In this document: piece by piece, positions 39,450-50,214 of the stretch | Position numbering within the stretch: position 1 is the stretch's first letter | Layout of the letters: every line of letters starts with the position of its first letter | Source of the DNA: Meira nashicola | Taxonomy: Eukaryota > Basidiomycota > Exobasidiomycetes > Exobasidiales > Brachybasidiaceae | Direction: 5' to 3' | DNA length: 64,000 nucleotides | NCBI GenBank assembly: GCA_001600355.1 | Contig: BCJU01000002.1 | Span: forward strand, 1,860,001 to 1,924,000 | Program-made: the position numbers and the translations under genes | The notes under the pieces: model-generated | The model's database searches: none | The model's input: only the letters and a program-made list of their open reading frames with translations | What the model was told of the DNA's origin: nothing

Positions 39450-42400
39450 ATGTATGGAGGTGGACAACAGCCGCCACCGGCAAGTGGTCAACAAAGTGCA
39501 TTTTCCCATCCGCCGCATTTCATTTCACCCGGTCCCGGTGGCCCGATGCTCAATTCACGTCCTGGCTCTCATTATGGCACTCCAACGCCATTCTATGGAA
39601 GTCCTGTTACGAATTCGCATGCTGCATTTATGGCAAGACATGGTAGTATGGGTACAATGAATCAATGGGGAAATAGTCCGCATGCAGGCGAACAAGGTGG
39701 AGATGATGAAGATGACGACGAAGATGAAGATGAAGAAGAGGAAGATGATGAGGAAGAAGACGAAGAAGATCAACTTGCAGAAGCATCATCTTCAAAGAAA
39801 CGAAAGAGAGATAGTACGGCATCAAAAGGAGGTGCAACAAAAGCACAACAAAAGAATGGAAAAGGTGGCGGTGCTAATGCGGGAAAGGGAAAAGCAGGTC
39901 AAGCAGGAGGTCCTGATGCAAAGAAGCCCAAACCGACTCGTGGTGCAAAAGCATGCAAAAATTGCAGAAGATTAAAGATGAGATGTGTAGGTGCAGAAAG
40001 TGGACCACCATGTGATCGTTGCAAGAATACAAATCATGAATGCATCTTTGAAGAATCAAATCGTGGCAAGAAATCCGGAAAGTATCAGAGAACAGAAGCA
40101 ATGGCTGCTAGCTTGCGTAAGATGGAAGCAACAATGACTTCGCTAATTCAAAGCTTGCAAGATCCTTCCAAAGCATTCAGTTCATCTGCTGGAATCATGA
40201 CTCGAAGTCCAACGCCCGAAGGTGGTGTTATGCCCGGTGGTCGATCAAAATATTTAGACGATCGAGCTCAATGGGGTGCAGCATCCAATGATCGAGAAAG
40301 GCTACGTCGCGGATGGAAAGCGAATGAGGAAGCAGATGAATTAGGACGTGTATACAATCTCGATCCTTCTGCTCAACATCTTACTCGTCAACCATCAGCA
40401 GGTCCATCAAGTGAAGCTTTAGCACAAGGAATGCAAATCGGTCAATCTATTCGAGGTGCTTTTGCTCGAAATGGTGAAGACGGTACAAGGAATGATCATG
40501 CACTTTTGGCTAGTAAATCTCAACCAGATTTGATTGTCGGAAGTTCCAGCCAAAGTGGACGCCAACAAAGCGAACCAAAGACTAATCCTGATGGTACAAC
40601 TGTAAAAGGAGCACGATTTGTTGAGCCAGAACTACCGCAAAGAAAGCATCGAGCATCATCACCTCGATTGCATAGCTTGCCTGATAATACGCTCAATCCT
40701 CTCGGTCTTTTAGCGGAAGCAAGTTTACACAATCATCATCGAAGTAGACGTCTATCACGCAACCGTCAAGAAGATCCTATTCGTACTGCTTTGCGGGCTG
40801 CTACCGATGCAACCTCTAATACGTCAGCATCCGGTAATATTTCGAGTCCTGCTAGTGCTGCTACTTCTGCCACAAAAAACACTGCGATTGGAGAAAGCCC
40901 TGGTGTAAAGGTTGAAGGAACTGAAGATGCAGATGGCAATAGTCCTAACAAGCAAAGAAGCAATGCTGCTCCTGCATCCATAACAAGTGATGGAAGAACG
41001 AGTTCAGCTCGTAGCGAAACAGGAAAGGAAAAGGTTGAAACACCAAAAGTGGGTGTCGCTTCCGAGACGTATTTCAAACCTGGTCCAATGACAATTTTAC
41101 CATTGAGAAAGATTGTGATCGAACGCGAACTTGCACCAGATTTGCTCACTCAAGGAATTGTGACCTCAGAAGAAGTTTTGGAATTGTTTCAAGTGTTTTT
41201 CCATAATTGCAGTCAACATGTCGTCCTTTTCGATCCTGATTGGCATACACCTACGATGGTGTGTGGTAGAAGTCCGTTTTTGTTTACTGTGATTTGCACT
41301 ATTGCATCCAAATACTACAAAAAGAGGCCGGAGCTGCATCAGCAATGCCTTGAAGTTGTGCGAAAATGTGCTTATGTAGTGATGAGTAGAGGATTCAAGA
41401 GTGTTGAAATTGTGCAGGGATTCTTATTGTTGTCCGTTTGGCAAACGCCTTCTCAACGATTCGAAGAGGACAAAACTTGGCTTTTCAGTGGGGTTGCAAT
41501 CCGTATGGCAACAGATTTGAACTTACATCGAAAGTCCATGGCATCCATTCCAAACACATCCGATTCCGAAGATCCTGCTGTTTTGGAGCGAGAACGAGAG
41601 ATTATCAATCGTGAGCGAACGTGGTTGTTCTGCTTCTGTGTAGATCGTTCCATTAGTGGGCAGATGGGTAAGCCTTGGACGATTAGAGAAGATTGGATCA
41701 TTCGCAATAGTCGTCATTGGGGCATGCAAAGATTGAGTAAATTATACGATTTAGGTCTGTCCGCTTTGGTTGAACTTTTGCGGATTTCAACGAGACAGTT
41801 TGATTTCCTCTTTTCTTCCACGACCACCGTTTCGGGACTGAACACGGAGATTGACTACAACACTACGCTTAGAATATTTAATGAACAATTGAATGAATGG
41901 CATGATCTTTGGCAAGCACGCGGATTCTTTACAACGCCATACAGTCAAGATAAAGAAATCGATCATTCTTTGCGTCCTACTTCGAGGGAAGAACGTAAAA
42001 TGGCAGAACGTTTACGCAATGCCGATTTATCAGATGCGCCCAGTATTGATGCAGATCATGATCGCCGTACTATGCATTTTATTACCAAACAAGCACCATT
42101 ACGATATAATTATGCCGTTTTACTGCTTAACAGCTTTGGCTTACAACATGCTATGGATTTCCCCAAACGAAGTGGAATGGATAAAGGCATTTATTTGTCT
42201 AAATGTCTAGAGGCAGCCAAAAATGTCGTTCATGCAGCATGCGATGGAATGCGACCCGTCTTGAGTTATGCTCCCGATACGCACTTTATCATCCTTGCAT
42301 ATGCATGCGTATTTTTACTCAAATTGACCAGACCTGCATTTTCTGCTTTCGTTGATGAAGATGAAATTATAAATATCGTTACTTCTTGTGCTGATACGTT

Positions 42401-43109
42401 AGAAGAAGTTTCTATGGATCCAAGTCATATGCCAATGATTTATGCAACATTTTTACGTGCTCTTTTGCAATCGCGACAAGAACGTTCGACAAGGAGTGGT
42501 GCAACAACACCTTATAGAAGTGGAGCTGCTTCTCCAATCGATTCAACACTTCATGATGAGACCAGACCTGTTTCATCCAATGGACCTAATCCAGAAAATA
42601 TTGCAAATAGCCTTCAAGGAATGTCAAATGCACAAGAAATTCAAAATGCCGATCAAGCATTTATAAATGGACAATCGATTCATTCTAATCCTGCTTTACG
42701 AGCCGGTCTTACATCCGATCAAGCTGCAATGTTAACAGGTGATGGAACTGTGAATGCAGCTTTACCGGGAGATCATATCGATCAATTACTCAATGAAAGC
42801 TTTTGGAGTACATTATTACCTCCTGGCTTTGGTGGACCTTTGGATGGATTGGCTAATGGGATGGTGGAAATGTATCCTACCGTTGTTCAAGGTGATGGTA
42901 ATCAAAGATCCAATTCAGCTATTGCGTCGATGTTAGGAGGTAATGGGCAAAATGTTGATTTAGGTCAAAGTCCAAGAGTTCATCAAAATCCTTCTAATAA
43001 TAATCAAGGTGGAGGTTTAAGTGCTCAACAAACTCGTGCAAATACGCCTGTCATGGTTAGTAGCTTTGGTCCTGGTATCTCGTTTGATTTTTCCTCTTCT
43101 GGTGTTTAA
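39450..43109 (+). CDS. Zn2Cys6 transcription factor with fungal-specific transcription factor domain
   Basis: 1219 residues, one exon. An N-terminal Gly/Pro-rich part and a long acidic tract (about 84-110) precede a basic KKRKR patch. The zinc cluster has Cys 169, 172, 179, 188, 191 and 198 (ACKNCRRLKMRC..CDRCKNTNHEC), followed by a short coiled linker (KMEATMTSLIQSL) for dimerisation. The fungal_trans domain starts near 555 with LELFQVFFHNCSQHVVLFDP, MVCGRSPFLFTVICTIASKYY, and WLFSGVAIRMATDLNLHR. This version of the domain resembles the Neurospora acu-15-type regulators in my memory; not verified. The remainder is disordered. Likely a DNA-binding activator binding CGG-type sites. Confidence 0.93.
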   Translation: MYGGGQQPPPASGQQSAFSHPPHFISPGPGGPMLNSRPGSHYGTPTPFYGSPVTNSHAAFMARHGSMGTMNQWGNSPHAGEQGGDDEDDDEDEDEEEEDDEEEDEEDQLAEASSSKKRKRDSTASKGGATKAQQKNGKGGGANAGKGKAGQAGGPDAKKPKPTRGAKACKNCRRLKMRCVGAESGPPCDRCKNTNHECIFEESNRGKKSGKYQRTEAMAASLRKMEATMTSLIQSLQDPSKAFSSSAGIMTRSPTPEGGVMPGGRSKYLDDRAQWGAASNDRERLRRGWKANEEADELGRVYNLDPSAQHLTRQPSAGPSSEALAQGMQIGQSIRGAFARNGEDGTRNDHALLASKSQPDLIVGSSSQSGRQQSEPKTNPDGTTVKGARFVEPELPQRKHRASSPRLHSLPDNTLNPLGLLAEASLHNHHRSRRLSRNRQEDPIRTALRAATDATSNTSASGNISSPASAATSATKNTAIGESPGVKVEGTEDADGNSPNKQRSNAAPASITSDGRTSSARSETGKEKVETPKVGVASETYFKPGPMTILPLRKIVIERELAPDLLTQGIVTSEEVLELFQVFFHNCSQHVVLFDPDWHTPTMVCGRSPFLFTVICTIASKYYKKRPELHQQCLEVVRKCAYVVMSRGFKSVEIVQGFLLLSVWQTPSQRFEEDKTWLFSGVAIRMATDLNLHRKSMASIPNTSDSEDPAVLEREREIINRERTWLFCFCVDRSISGQMGKPWTIREDWIIRNSRHWGMQRLSKLYDLGLSALVELLRISTRQFDFLFSSTTTVSGLNTEIDYNTTLRIFNEQLNEWHDLWQARGFFTTPYSQDKEIDHSLRPTSREERKMAERLRNADLSDAPSIDADHDRRTMHFITKQAPLRYNYAVLLLNSFGLQHAMDFPKRSGMDKGIYLSKCLEAAKNVVHAACDGMRPVLSYAPDTHFIILAYACVFLLKLTRPAFSAFVDEDEIINIVTSCADTLEEVSMDPSHMPMIYATFLRALLQSRQERSTRSGATTPYRSGAASPIDSTLHDETRPVSSNGPNPENIANSLQGMSNAQEIQNADQAFINGQSIHSNPALRAGLTSDQAAMLTGDGTVNAALPGDHIDQLLNESFWSTLLPPGFGGPLDGLANGMVEMYPTVVQGDGNQRSNSAIASMLGGNGQNVDLGQSPRVHQNPSNNNQGGGLSAQQTRANTPVMVSSFGPGISFDFSSSGV

Positions 43110-43555
43110 TTAAGGATCACATCACTGTACTTTACCCTTCAAAATTCGATTTTGACTTACACATTTGAAAGGATTAGGTGTGTGTACATATAAGAGAATG
43201 GCCTGTGGGAACAATTGATGCAAGACAGTCCTTGACATTTTAGATGCGCGCTAATGGGCCAAGGGTAATCGCGTAGGTAAAAACGGCAGGCGCAATGCCT
43301 TCAGAATTGTCTACGCCGGAACGCCAACTTGCATTGATGTTTACGCCATTCACGCCATGTACCGTGGTGAAATCTGTCATGAGACATAATCTATATATGA
43401 ATTGAAGGGTGATGAAGATATAAAAGGAAAGGTTGGTAATTGAGTATTTTAATTTTTGAAATCCTTCTTAACTTTCCCATCTTTATTCATTTTCATCTCC
43501 TTTTTTCAACGGTGCTGGTCACCTTTCTTTTCTTATTCAATTCAGACTTACAAAC
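43110..43555. other. intergenic, promoter of the GPI-protein candidate
   Basis: About 445 bases; contains TATA-like elements near 43391 and 43419 and no recognised gene. Confidence 0.45.
43419..43426 (+). promoter_or_regulatory. TATA box candidate for GPI-anchored protein
   Basis: TATAAAAG, 130 bases before the ATG at 43556; a CT/T-rich stretch follows, typical of fungal transcription-start regions. Confidence 0.45.
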
Positions 43556-44191
43556 ATGCAATTCACACAATCTTTTTTGGTAATTATTTTAACTGCTTTT
43601 AGCTTTTCATGGCTTGCACTAGCAGCAACAGAAGGAGTAGAAATGAACAATAACAAAAGATTGTTTCCCTTTGGAAATTCAAATAAAGTTAAAGTGAATA
43701 ACGATAATGTTGATAATAATATTTCAGTTACAAATGGAGAAGTAAATATTAATGGTAATAAACTTAACGATGGAGTAAATACGATTGACGGTAAAATATA
43801 TACAAAAACAAAAGGATTCGTAATCGGACCAAGTTTTACAAACGGACCTGGATTTCAACTTTCACCTCAAGTAACAAATGCATTCGGATGTATGAAAGCT
43901 GGTAATAACGTTCAAATGGGAAATTGTGATAATATTCAATCAAAAATTGATAAAGCTTTAGCAAGCGTTACTGGGTCAGATAAACCAACTCCAACGCCAG
44001 CTAAGAATGATCCAAAGAATAAAGTTAAATCTCAATCTTCTACTACTTCAACTTCAACTCCTTTCCTTTCAGGTTGGGATTCAATCTTTTCCGCACACAA
44101 AGATGCTGCTATTTCAACTAAAAGTCATAATGCTGAATGGTCTATCATTCTCGCTCTTTCCGTTGCTGGAATTATAGCCGTTGTATTCTAA
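43556..44191 (+). CDS. small Asn-rich GPI-anchored cell-surface protein (predicted)
   Basis: 211 residues. Signal peptide about 1-23 (ILTAFSFSWLALA), then a dibasic NNNKR site at about 31-35 that could be cut by Kex2. The middle is Asn/Asp/Lys-rich with two Cys (about 122 and 135). A Ser/Thr/Pro-rich stalk (about 142-172) follows. The final 17 residues are a pure hydrophobic tail (WSIILALSVAGIIAVVF) with small residues upstream that could serve as the omega site. Such a layout marks a GPI-anchored plasma-membrane or wall protein. No family recognised. Confidence 0.78.
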   Translation: MQFTQSFLVIILTAFSFSWLALAATEGVEMNNNKRLFPFGNSNKVKVNNDNVDNNISVTNGEVNINGNKLNDGVNTIDGKIYTKTKGFVIGPSFTNGPGFQLSPQVTNAFGCMKAGNNVQMGNCDNIQSKIDKALASVTGSDKPTPTPAKNDPKNKVKSQSSTTSTSTPFLSGWDSIFSAHKDAAISTKSHNAEWSIILALSVAGIIAVVF

Positions 44192-44379
44192 GAATGTTTC
44201 TAATCTTATATATCTTCACTCGCGTACATTATTGCCCTGATTTGCACGCGTACTCAACGCGTCGCGCTTACCTTCCGCGTATACTACATATTCTAGTTTT
44301 TATTCAACAATGTTCATTTGTTTAAAAAGTGTTACTTGAGTTATGTACATATTCCACAGCCTAACATCCATCAGTAAAT

Positions 44380-46206
44380 ATGACAGAATATGCTGCTTTT
44401 GGCAATCGAGAAGGTAGCTTAGCACCTTCTATAGCACCAGGAGAAGGACAACAACAACAATTAATCGTTCCACCAGCACTTCGTAGAACGATCATTAGAA
44501 TATTTAACAAACAGTATGGATTAACACTTCATTCAAGTGCGGTTGCATTTATTCATTCAACTTTAGAATCGCATGGTCTGTTGGAAGATCCTACACAATG
44601 GAATGAAGCTATTCAATGGCTTGCAAAAGGTTTGAACAATTCATCTACCGAAGGTCCATCAATCGTAACAAGAGCAGCATTGGAAAAAGTATATCAACAA
44701 CTTTTACTCGAAGATACAGCACAAGAAGTACAAGGGCAAACGCAAGATGGACGTCTGGACGTTATTGATCCTGATCAATACTTCCATCCATTAAACGTAT
44801 TTGAAATGCCAAAGATCGTATTTGACGAACGTAGAAAGATGTTTGAAAAAGTACCTGAAAGTAAAAAGCCAAACATTTTAGCACCTCCTCAAGCTAAACC
44901 TGGTTACCTTGCTGAACGTTTACAAATCATTCGAAATATAATTTTGCGAAATGAAAACTTTTTGCCTCCTTTAGCTTCTGGATCAGCAAGGGATAGAGAT
45001 GCATTCATGAAGTTGACTTCAACTGCAAATTTGCTCGGACGACAAGGTCAACGATTTTTATTATTTGGCATGTTATGTACTTCTTCTGATGGTCGATATG
45101 CACTTGAAGATACCGATGGTATGGTAGGCTTAGATTTAGATGATGCTATACCTGGAGAAGGTATTTTTACAGAAGGTTCGATGATTCTAGTCGAAGGAGA
45201 ATATACGGCAGAAGAAAGAATTCGTGCATTTGCAATAGGACATCCTCCAAGTGAATCGCGTGAAACGGCCAAAATGCTTTGTGGTGGAGTTGACTTTAAT
45301 GGAACAGGAAGCCTTACAAGTCAAGAAGAGAAAACATTACGAATTCATGAACAAAATCATGCTTCTTTATCGTTCATCTTCATTTCCGAATTACATTTAG
45401 ATGATGAGAAAACAATGCGTAATTTTGGTGCAATGTTACAAGGATATATCGATGCAGATTTTTTACCATTTTGTTTTGTTTTATGTGGAAGTTTCGTTTC
45501 GAATCAAAGGAGTGCAACGGCAAGTACTGCTTCAGCAGGTAAGAGTATCATTGAACGTTATCAAGATGCTTTTGTCGCTTTGGGCGATTTATTGGTAAAG
45601 TTTCCATCGATCATGAACAGATCTCATTTCGTTTTCGTTCCTTCTCATGAAGATCCGTTTGGAACGACGACATTACCACGTAAGCCATTACCGAAAATCA
45701 TATCCGAGAAATTTATTCAACGTATCATTCGAGCAAATGGTGGAAATGTTTCTTCAGCTAAAAGAATTCATTTTGTCAGTAATCCATCACGTTTGGTTTA
45801 TTTCGGTCAAGAGATTGTCGTTTTTAGAGATGATCTATTGCAAAGATTATTAGGGCATACCGTCCGTCTTAAAGGAGATGAAAATGCAAATGCAACAACG
45901 AATGATAATTCAGCAGCAAATGTTGTCGATTTGAAAAAATTCCTAGTTTCAACCGTTCTTGATCAAGCACACCTTTGTCCGCTACCAAGTTGGGCAAGAC
46001 CGATCTTATGGGATTTCGATCACACTTTACGCTTATATCCAATGCCATCTGCTTTGGTTTTAGCAGACAAATTTCAACGGTATGATTTAACATATGAAGG
46101 CTGCCATGTCTTCAATCCAAGTTCATTCAGAGAAGGAAATTTTTGTTGGACGACATTTTACCCTGCAACTGGAAAAGCAGAACGGTCTGAACTACCATAT
46201 AATTAA
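44380..46206 (+). CDS. DPB2: DNA polymerase epsilon subunit B
   Basis: 608 residues, one exon. N-terminal AAA-lid-like helical domain (RRTIIRIFNKQYGLTLHSSAVAFI, about 31-110). The OB-fold follows (GRQGQRFLLFGMLCTSSDGRYALEDTDGMV..). The inactive calcineurin-like phosphoesterase domain covers about 325-560: FIFISELHLDDEKTMRN, FVLCGSFVSN, and LVKFPSIMNRSHFVFVPSHEDP. The C-terminus ends CWTTFYPATGKAERSEL, the conserved B-subunit tail. Dpb2/POLE2 holds Pol2 in the leading-strand polymerase epsilon and links it to CMG helicase through GINS. Usual catalytic metal ligands of the phosphoesterase are degraded, as in all B subunits. Secure. Confidence 0.96.
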   Translation: MTEYAAFGNREGSLAPSIAPGEGQQQQLIVPPALRRTIIRIFNKQYGLTLHSSAVAFIHSTLESHGLLEDPTQWNEAIQWLAKGLNNSSTEGPSIVTRAALEKVYQQLLLEDTAQEVQGQTQDGRLDVIDPDQYFHPLNVFEMPKIVFDERRKMFEKVPESKKPNILAPPQAKPGYLAERLQIIRNIILRNENFLPPLASGSARDRDAFMKLTSTANLLGRQGQRFLLFGMLCTSSDGRYALEDTDGMVGLDLDDAIPGEGIFTEGSMILVEGEYTAEERIRAFAIGHPPSESRETAKMLCGGVDFNGTGSLTSQEEKTLRIHEQNHASLSFIFISELHLDDEKTMRNFGAMLQGYIDADFLPFCFVLCGSFVSNQRSATASTASAGKSIIERYQDAFVALGDLLVKFPSIMNRSHFVFVPSHEDPFGTTTLPRKPLPKIISEKFIQRIIRANGGNVSSAKRIHFVSNPSRLVYFGQEIVVFRDDLLQRLLGHTVRLKGDENANATTNDNSAANVVDLKKFLVSTVLDQAHLCPLPSWARPILWDFDHTLRLYPMPSALVLADKFQRYDLTYEGCHVFNPSSFREGNFCWTTFYPATGKAERSELPYN

Positions 46207-46317
46207 AACGGATTCTCATTATCTCTTTTTGTATCATACATATCATCACAAGAAATGAAGGTATACTCTATAAAAAATTGATGATTGGGTATATCGGAAA
46301 TTAAAATAATATAAACA

Positions 46318-49300
46318 TCAACATGAACGAGGACTTGTCACGCTACTTCTTGTGGAAGGACTTTGAATAACGATCTTTATGTTGGATAATCTTCTTGGAC
46401 GAATACTTTCTTGTCTTGTAAGTTGACCGTGTGCGTCCAACATTGCTGCACTAAGCGGAATCATACTTTGAGGTGGAGACCAAAGTCGACCAAACGTCTG
46501 CCAATCGGTTCTGTTGACGGTCTTGTTCACCTTTTCTTCCGGATCAGGCGAAAGGGAATGTTCGCTAATTTCGCTTGATTCATTGGACAAAATTGAAGTA
46601 TTGCGTGCTAAAGGTGAACTTTGTTGAGGCTGTGATGAATAACTCGTCATTGCGCTCGTATCGTTCATACATTTAGGCGAATCTTCGAAATGAAAGGTTG
46701 AAGTGAAAGCTGTCATATCAACATCACCACTACTAGTATCTGCTTCAAAATCTTTTGTGATATGAGAATCTGAAAAAGATTCACCGAAGCTTAAAGAATT
46801 ATTACTATTGCTCATATTCGAACGCATTCTTTTCATCAGATGACGTTTTGATGTTCTTCCAATCTTGTGCTGTGTCCATCGTTTGCCATCATATGGATCA
46901 CGACCTTCAACAATATCTACAACTTGCAAGTCTAACGAAGGTAAACCTTCATGATTCAAAGGTGTAAATGCAATTCTTGATTGATGCAAAAATTGTTTAT
47001 ATTCTTGCATAGTGCGTGGAGCAACAAACATATCCAAGATTGACTGTGAATATGCACTATCGGGAAAACGTTCTTTGCTTTCCCGAATGAGGCTCAATGT
47101 GTCGCGCAATGAAGCAATATCATATGCTATACTGTCATTGATATCTTCAACCTTTGATTGCGTAATAAAAGGATCGTCACATAGTGATGATTTATGCGAT
47201 TCAATTCCCGCTGATTTGTTTCTTGGAACTGGACTTGGAACAGTATAGCCTGTACTAGAGCTAAACCTCTTTCCACTCCAAGCAAATGAATAACTCAGAT
47301 TGGGCGATTGGGAAGCAGTTCTAGATGAAAGTGGACTTTCATATAAACCCGAACCGGCTTGAGGCGAAGGGAGCGTTGGGACAGTAATATTTGCTGCCTT
47401 TATAGAGCTAATTCTTCGTCTCTTTCCGTATGCAATAGTTCCAAAAACATCCATGCTCATTCGAACGGAAGAATAATCCAGAATTGATGCTGAACTTTTG
47501 CGAACGACACTTGCCCTTTGAATTACTGCGTCATCACATTTTGATGGACTATTTGCGCTTTGCAACGACATTGATGAATCACTTTGTGGTCGATCAACGA
47601 TGATCTTTGGCGGTGTTTGTCCTGCAGAAGTATCACATTGGGCACTGATTGGATTTGTTGGTCTTGAAGGAATTGGTGAATGTTGTAAGCTAATATCAGG
47701 AATGAATACTTGAGATACAGTCAAATCGGTTTTGAAAGTTTTTTCGACTTCTTTATTCTTTTCTTGTTCTTCTCTTTTGACTTTTATTGCTCTACCACCA
47801 GGACATGGACTGTCATCAAATCTTCTCGGATCAGACAATTTCAATTCTCTTGCTACAATACTGGCTCCAAGCATGCGAAAATCGGAAGCATTACCCCGAA
47901 GTGGCCATGCAAATCCGCTATAAGCGCTATCTATCGTTGAATGACTAGCAGCAGGTTTAAGGTGATGACCAAAGCAACTTTGCGGTGCTGAAGAATCAAA
48001 TGATCTCTTCGCATGACTATTGAGAGCTGAACGTGTGGAAACGGTAATATCATGTTGTACACCATCGATTAAATCATTTAAATAAGTGCTTGCTACTCCA
48101 CTCGCATCTGCTTCAACCGTGAAATCTCGCGAATTTCGCATTGCTTCATCAGCATCGATCAAACTTGAAAGTTGACTATCTTCGCTACTTTGATAAGACA
48201 TAATCGTTTCCATTGTAGTGCAAGTTGCACGATTCATTCTATCTTGACTAGATTTTGCCGTAAGAGAATGGGTTTGTGTTGCTGTTATTCGATTTCGATG
48301 AAGATTTTGAGGGGTAATCATTTCAAATTCGGGTAATATGATCGAACTTGGTACTGGTCGTGAACGATTTGTGTTTTGAGAACTTGTTGTGATTGTTGAT
48401 GGTGAACTTTCATTTTTGAATTGACTTAATAGATCATATAAAACATCCGTTGCGTCCATAGTTGATGTGAATGAAGTATCAAATTGATGATCATCCGCTA
48501 TTGGTGTACGTGGAAATGCAATCGTTGCCGGAGAATCAACTTGGGCTTGTTGAACAGTTCTTTTTCCGTTCAGATTTAATGGAGCAGTCTCTGGAATGCT
48601 ACTCACAGATTGGCTTGTTGGAGGGGTCAATTGTTCTGGCGAATGCACTACAGCGGGACGGCTCAGAGTTTCGTCTAGATATAAGATGGATGAACCAACC
48701 GTCTTTTGCGTAGAATCGTCGCGGAATTGTCTCACTTTCGATGATGGAGGCGGTGATGAAATTCGTTGATCTTCAGATTGTCTTGCACGAGATTGCTCCA
48801 TTTCCTCTTTGAAGAAATCCATAAGTGACATTCGCCCTTCTGCAATTGAAGGTGAAGGTACTCTTTTGCATTCTAACGGTTTCAAATCGCGTTCGAATGA
48901 TTTATCTTCGGAAACAGAAGCCAAAGATGATCTTCTAGTGCCAGTTTTCTTTTTAGGAAGCAATCTTGACCACCATGCTTTTGATTTTCCGTTCATTGCA
49001 CTTTCAACTTCTTCAGTGCATTTAGCAAAATCTACCCAACTACCTCGAATAAGAAGCGTATCACGATGATTTACTTCTTCTTCATGAATTCGAACATGAT
49101 CGGGATAAGTATTTACTTTAAAGTTTGGCTCGATTTCTGCAGCATATTCATATGGTGCAACTTCCATTGTCACAGGCATAGGAGGTGTTCTTGCTCCCAT
49201 TCTTTGTGCATGATGTTGCGAAAATCCACTATACTTTTGCGCATGATCAACAGAAGATTCTGGAGATGATGTCGCAAATCTGGATTTTGCTAATTGACTT

Positions 49301-50214
49301 CCACCACCACCACCAATAATTTTACGTAAACTTGAAAATGATTGTTTCCCTTTTGTTTGTGTGACTGTATCACTTGGAGTACAAATACTATTTGATGATG
49401 ATATGCCACTTGTGTTTGTTGCTGTCGGGTTCGCAAATCGTTTCTTCGCGCGTAATTGTTCCAAGGATTGTCTTCCAGAGCCAAACAGCTCCGGAATACG
49501 TGGTACAGGAGGACGAATGATTCTTGAACGAGCAGGTTTACCAGGTGAAGTGCTAAATCGACTTTGATAAAGATTGGATGGTGCAAAATTGACATCATCT
49601 GAACTTAATGGTAAGCCATTAAAGTTTGGATAGATTTGATTTGCATTTGCACAATTGCGACTTCGTTTGCGAGCTGGAATGCTTGGCTGAATGCGTGGTC
49701 TTTGACTTTGAGCGTTTTGCTTTGAAGTTAAAGTTTGACCGGCTTGACTAGTGGGAATTGATGAATGAATGAATGTGTTGTTGTTGTTCGTAATTGGAAC
49801 AGAAGGAACGTGATTGATAGGGGAAGGATGTCTGTCAAAACTGAAATTGAGAAATTGACTTGAAGGGTCCACATAAGAATTTTGACTGAATCTTGTTGTT
49901 GCGATCGATGGATCCATGTCGATTGAACTTTTGATGCTATAACGAGATCCGACTTGCATGTATTCAGATGAAGTGACGGGTGACAATCTTCTTGCTTCGA
50001 TACTACGTCTACCAAGAAGTTGTCTTTCGCAAGAAAGGCGTGAATCTGGACGATCGCGACTAATTCTTGGTTGAGGGAGTGTGAATTTGGCATGATTATT
50101 ATAAAGAGGAATTTCTGCCCTTCTTGGAATTGCAACAGCCATCATGATCGATAGGCAAAAATGTAGGATGAAGGTGGTAGTAAAATAAAGAGTACACCGA
50201 ATAAATGCTAGCAT
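46318..50214 (-). CDS. large Ser/Pro-rich disordered protein of unknown function
   Basis: Up to 1298 residues, one exon. Two starts are possible: ATG at 50214, which would add a hydrophobic 24-residue leader (a potential signal peptide), or ATG at 50145 (MMAVAIPRRAEIP). The protein is basic and Ser/Thr/Pro-rich with dozens of SP/TP and RxxS sites, and I lean to the shorter start and a cytoplasmic or nuclear location. A short ordered region lies near 345-410 (EPNFKVNTYPDHVRIHEE.. and WWSRLLPKKK), and another near 1060-1105 (EYKQFLHQSRIAFTPLNHEG.., VVDIVEGRDPYDGKRW). No family recognised. It converges with DPB2, with 111 bases between stops. Confidence 0.75.
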   Translation of the reverse strand: MLAFIRCTLYFTTTFILHFCLSIMMAVAIPRRAEIPLYNNHAKFTLPQPRISRDRPDSRLSCERQLLGRRSIEARRLSPVTSSEYMQVGSRYSIKSSIDMDPSIATTRFSQNSYVDPSSQFLNFSFDRHPSPINHVPSVPITNNNNTFIHSSIPTSQAGQTLTSKQNAQSQRPRIQPSIPARKRSRNCANANQIYPNFNGLPLSSDDVNFAPSNLYQSRFSTSPGKPARSRIIRPPVPRIPELFGSGRQSLEQLRAKKRFANPTATNTSGISSSNSICTPSDTVTQTKGKQSFSSLRKIIGGGGGSQLAKSRFATSSPESSVDHAQKYSGFSQHHAQRMGARTPPMPVTMEVAPYEYAAEIEPNFKVNTYPDHVRIHEEEVNHRDTLLIRGSWVDFAKCTEEVESAMNGKSKAWWSRLLPKKKTGTRRSSLASVSEDKSFERDLKPLECKRVPSPSIAEGRMSLMDFFKEEMEQSRARQSEDQRISSPPPSSKVRQFRDDSTQKTVGSSILYLDETLSRPAVVHSPEQLTPPTSQSVSSIPETAPLNLNGKRTVQQAQVDSPATIAFPRTPIADDHQFDTSFTSTMDATDVLYDLLSQFKNESSPSTITTSSQNTNRSRPVPSSIILPEFEMITPQNLHRNRITATQTHSLTAKSSQDRMNRATCTTMETIMSYQSSEDSQLSSLIDADEAMRNSRDFTVEADASGVASTYLNDLIDGVQHDITVSTRSALNSHAKRSFDSSAPQSCFGHHLKPAASHSTIDSAYSGFAWPLRGNASDFRMLGASIVARELKLSDPRRFDDSPCPGGRAIKVKREEQEKNKEVEKTFKTDLTVSQVFIPDISLQHSPIPSRPTNPISAQCDTSAGQTPPKIIVDRPQSDSSMSLQSANSPSKCDDAVIQRASVVRKSSASILDYSSVRMSMDVFGTIAYGKRRRISSIKAANITVPTLPSPQAGSGLYESPLSSRTASQSPNLSYSFAWSGKRFSSSTGYTVPSPVPRNKSAGIESHKSSLCDDPFITQSKVEDINDSIAYDIASLRDTLSLIRESKERFPDSAYSQSILDMFVAPRTMQEYKQFLHQSRIAFTPLNHEGLPSLDLQVVDIVEGRDPYDGKRWTQHKIGRTSKRHLMKRMRSNMSNSNNSLSFGESFSDSHITKDFEADTSSGDVDMTAFTSTFHFEDSPKCMNDTSAMTSYSSQPQQSSPLARNTSILSNESSEISEHSLSPDPEEKVNKTVNRTDWQTFGRLWSPPQSMIPLSAAMLDAHGQLTRQESIRPRRLSNIKIVIQSPSTRSSVTSPRSC

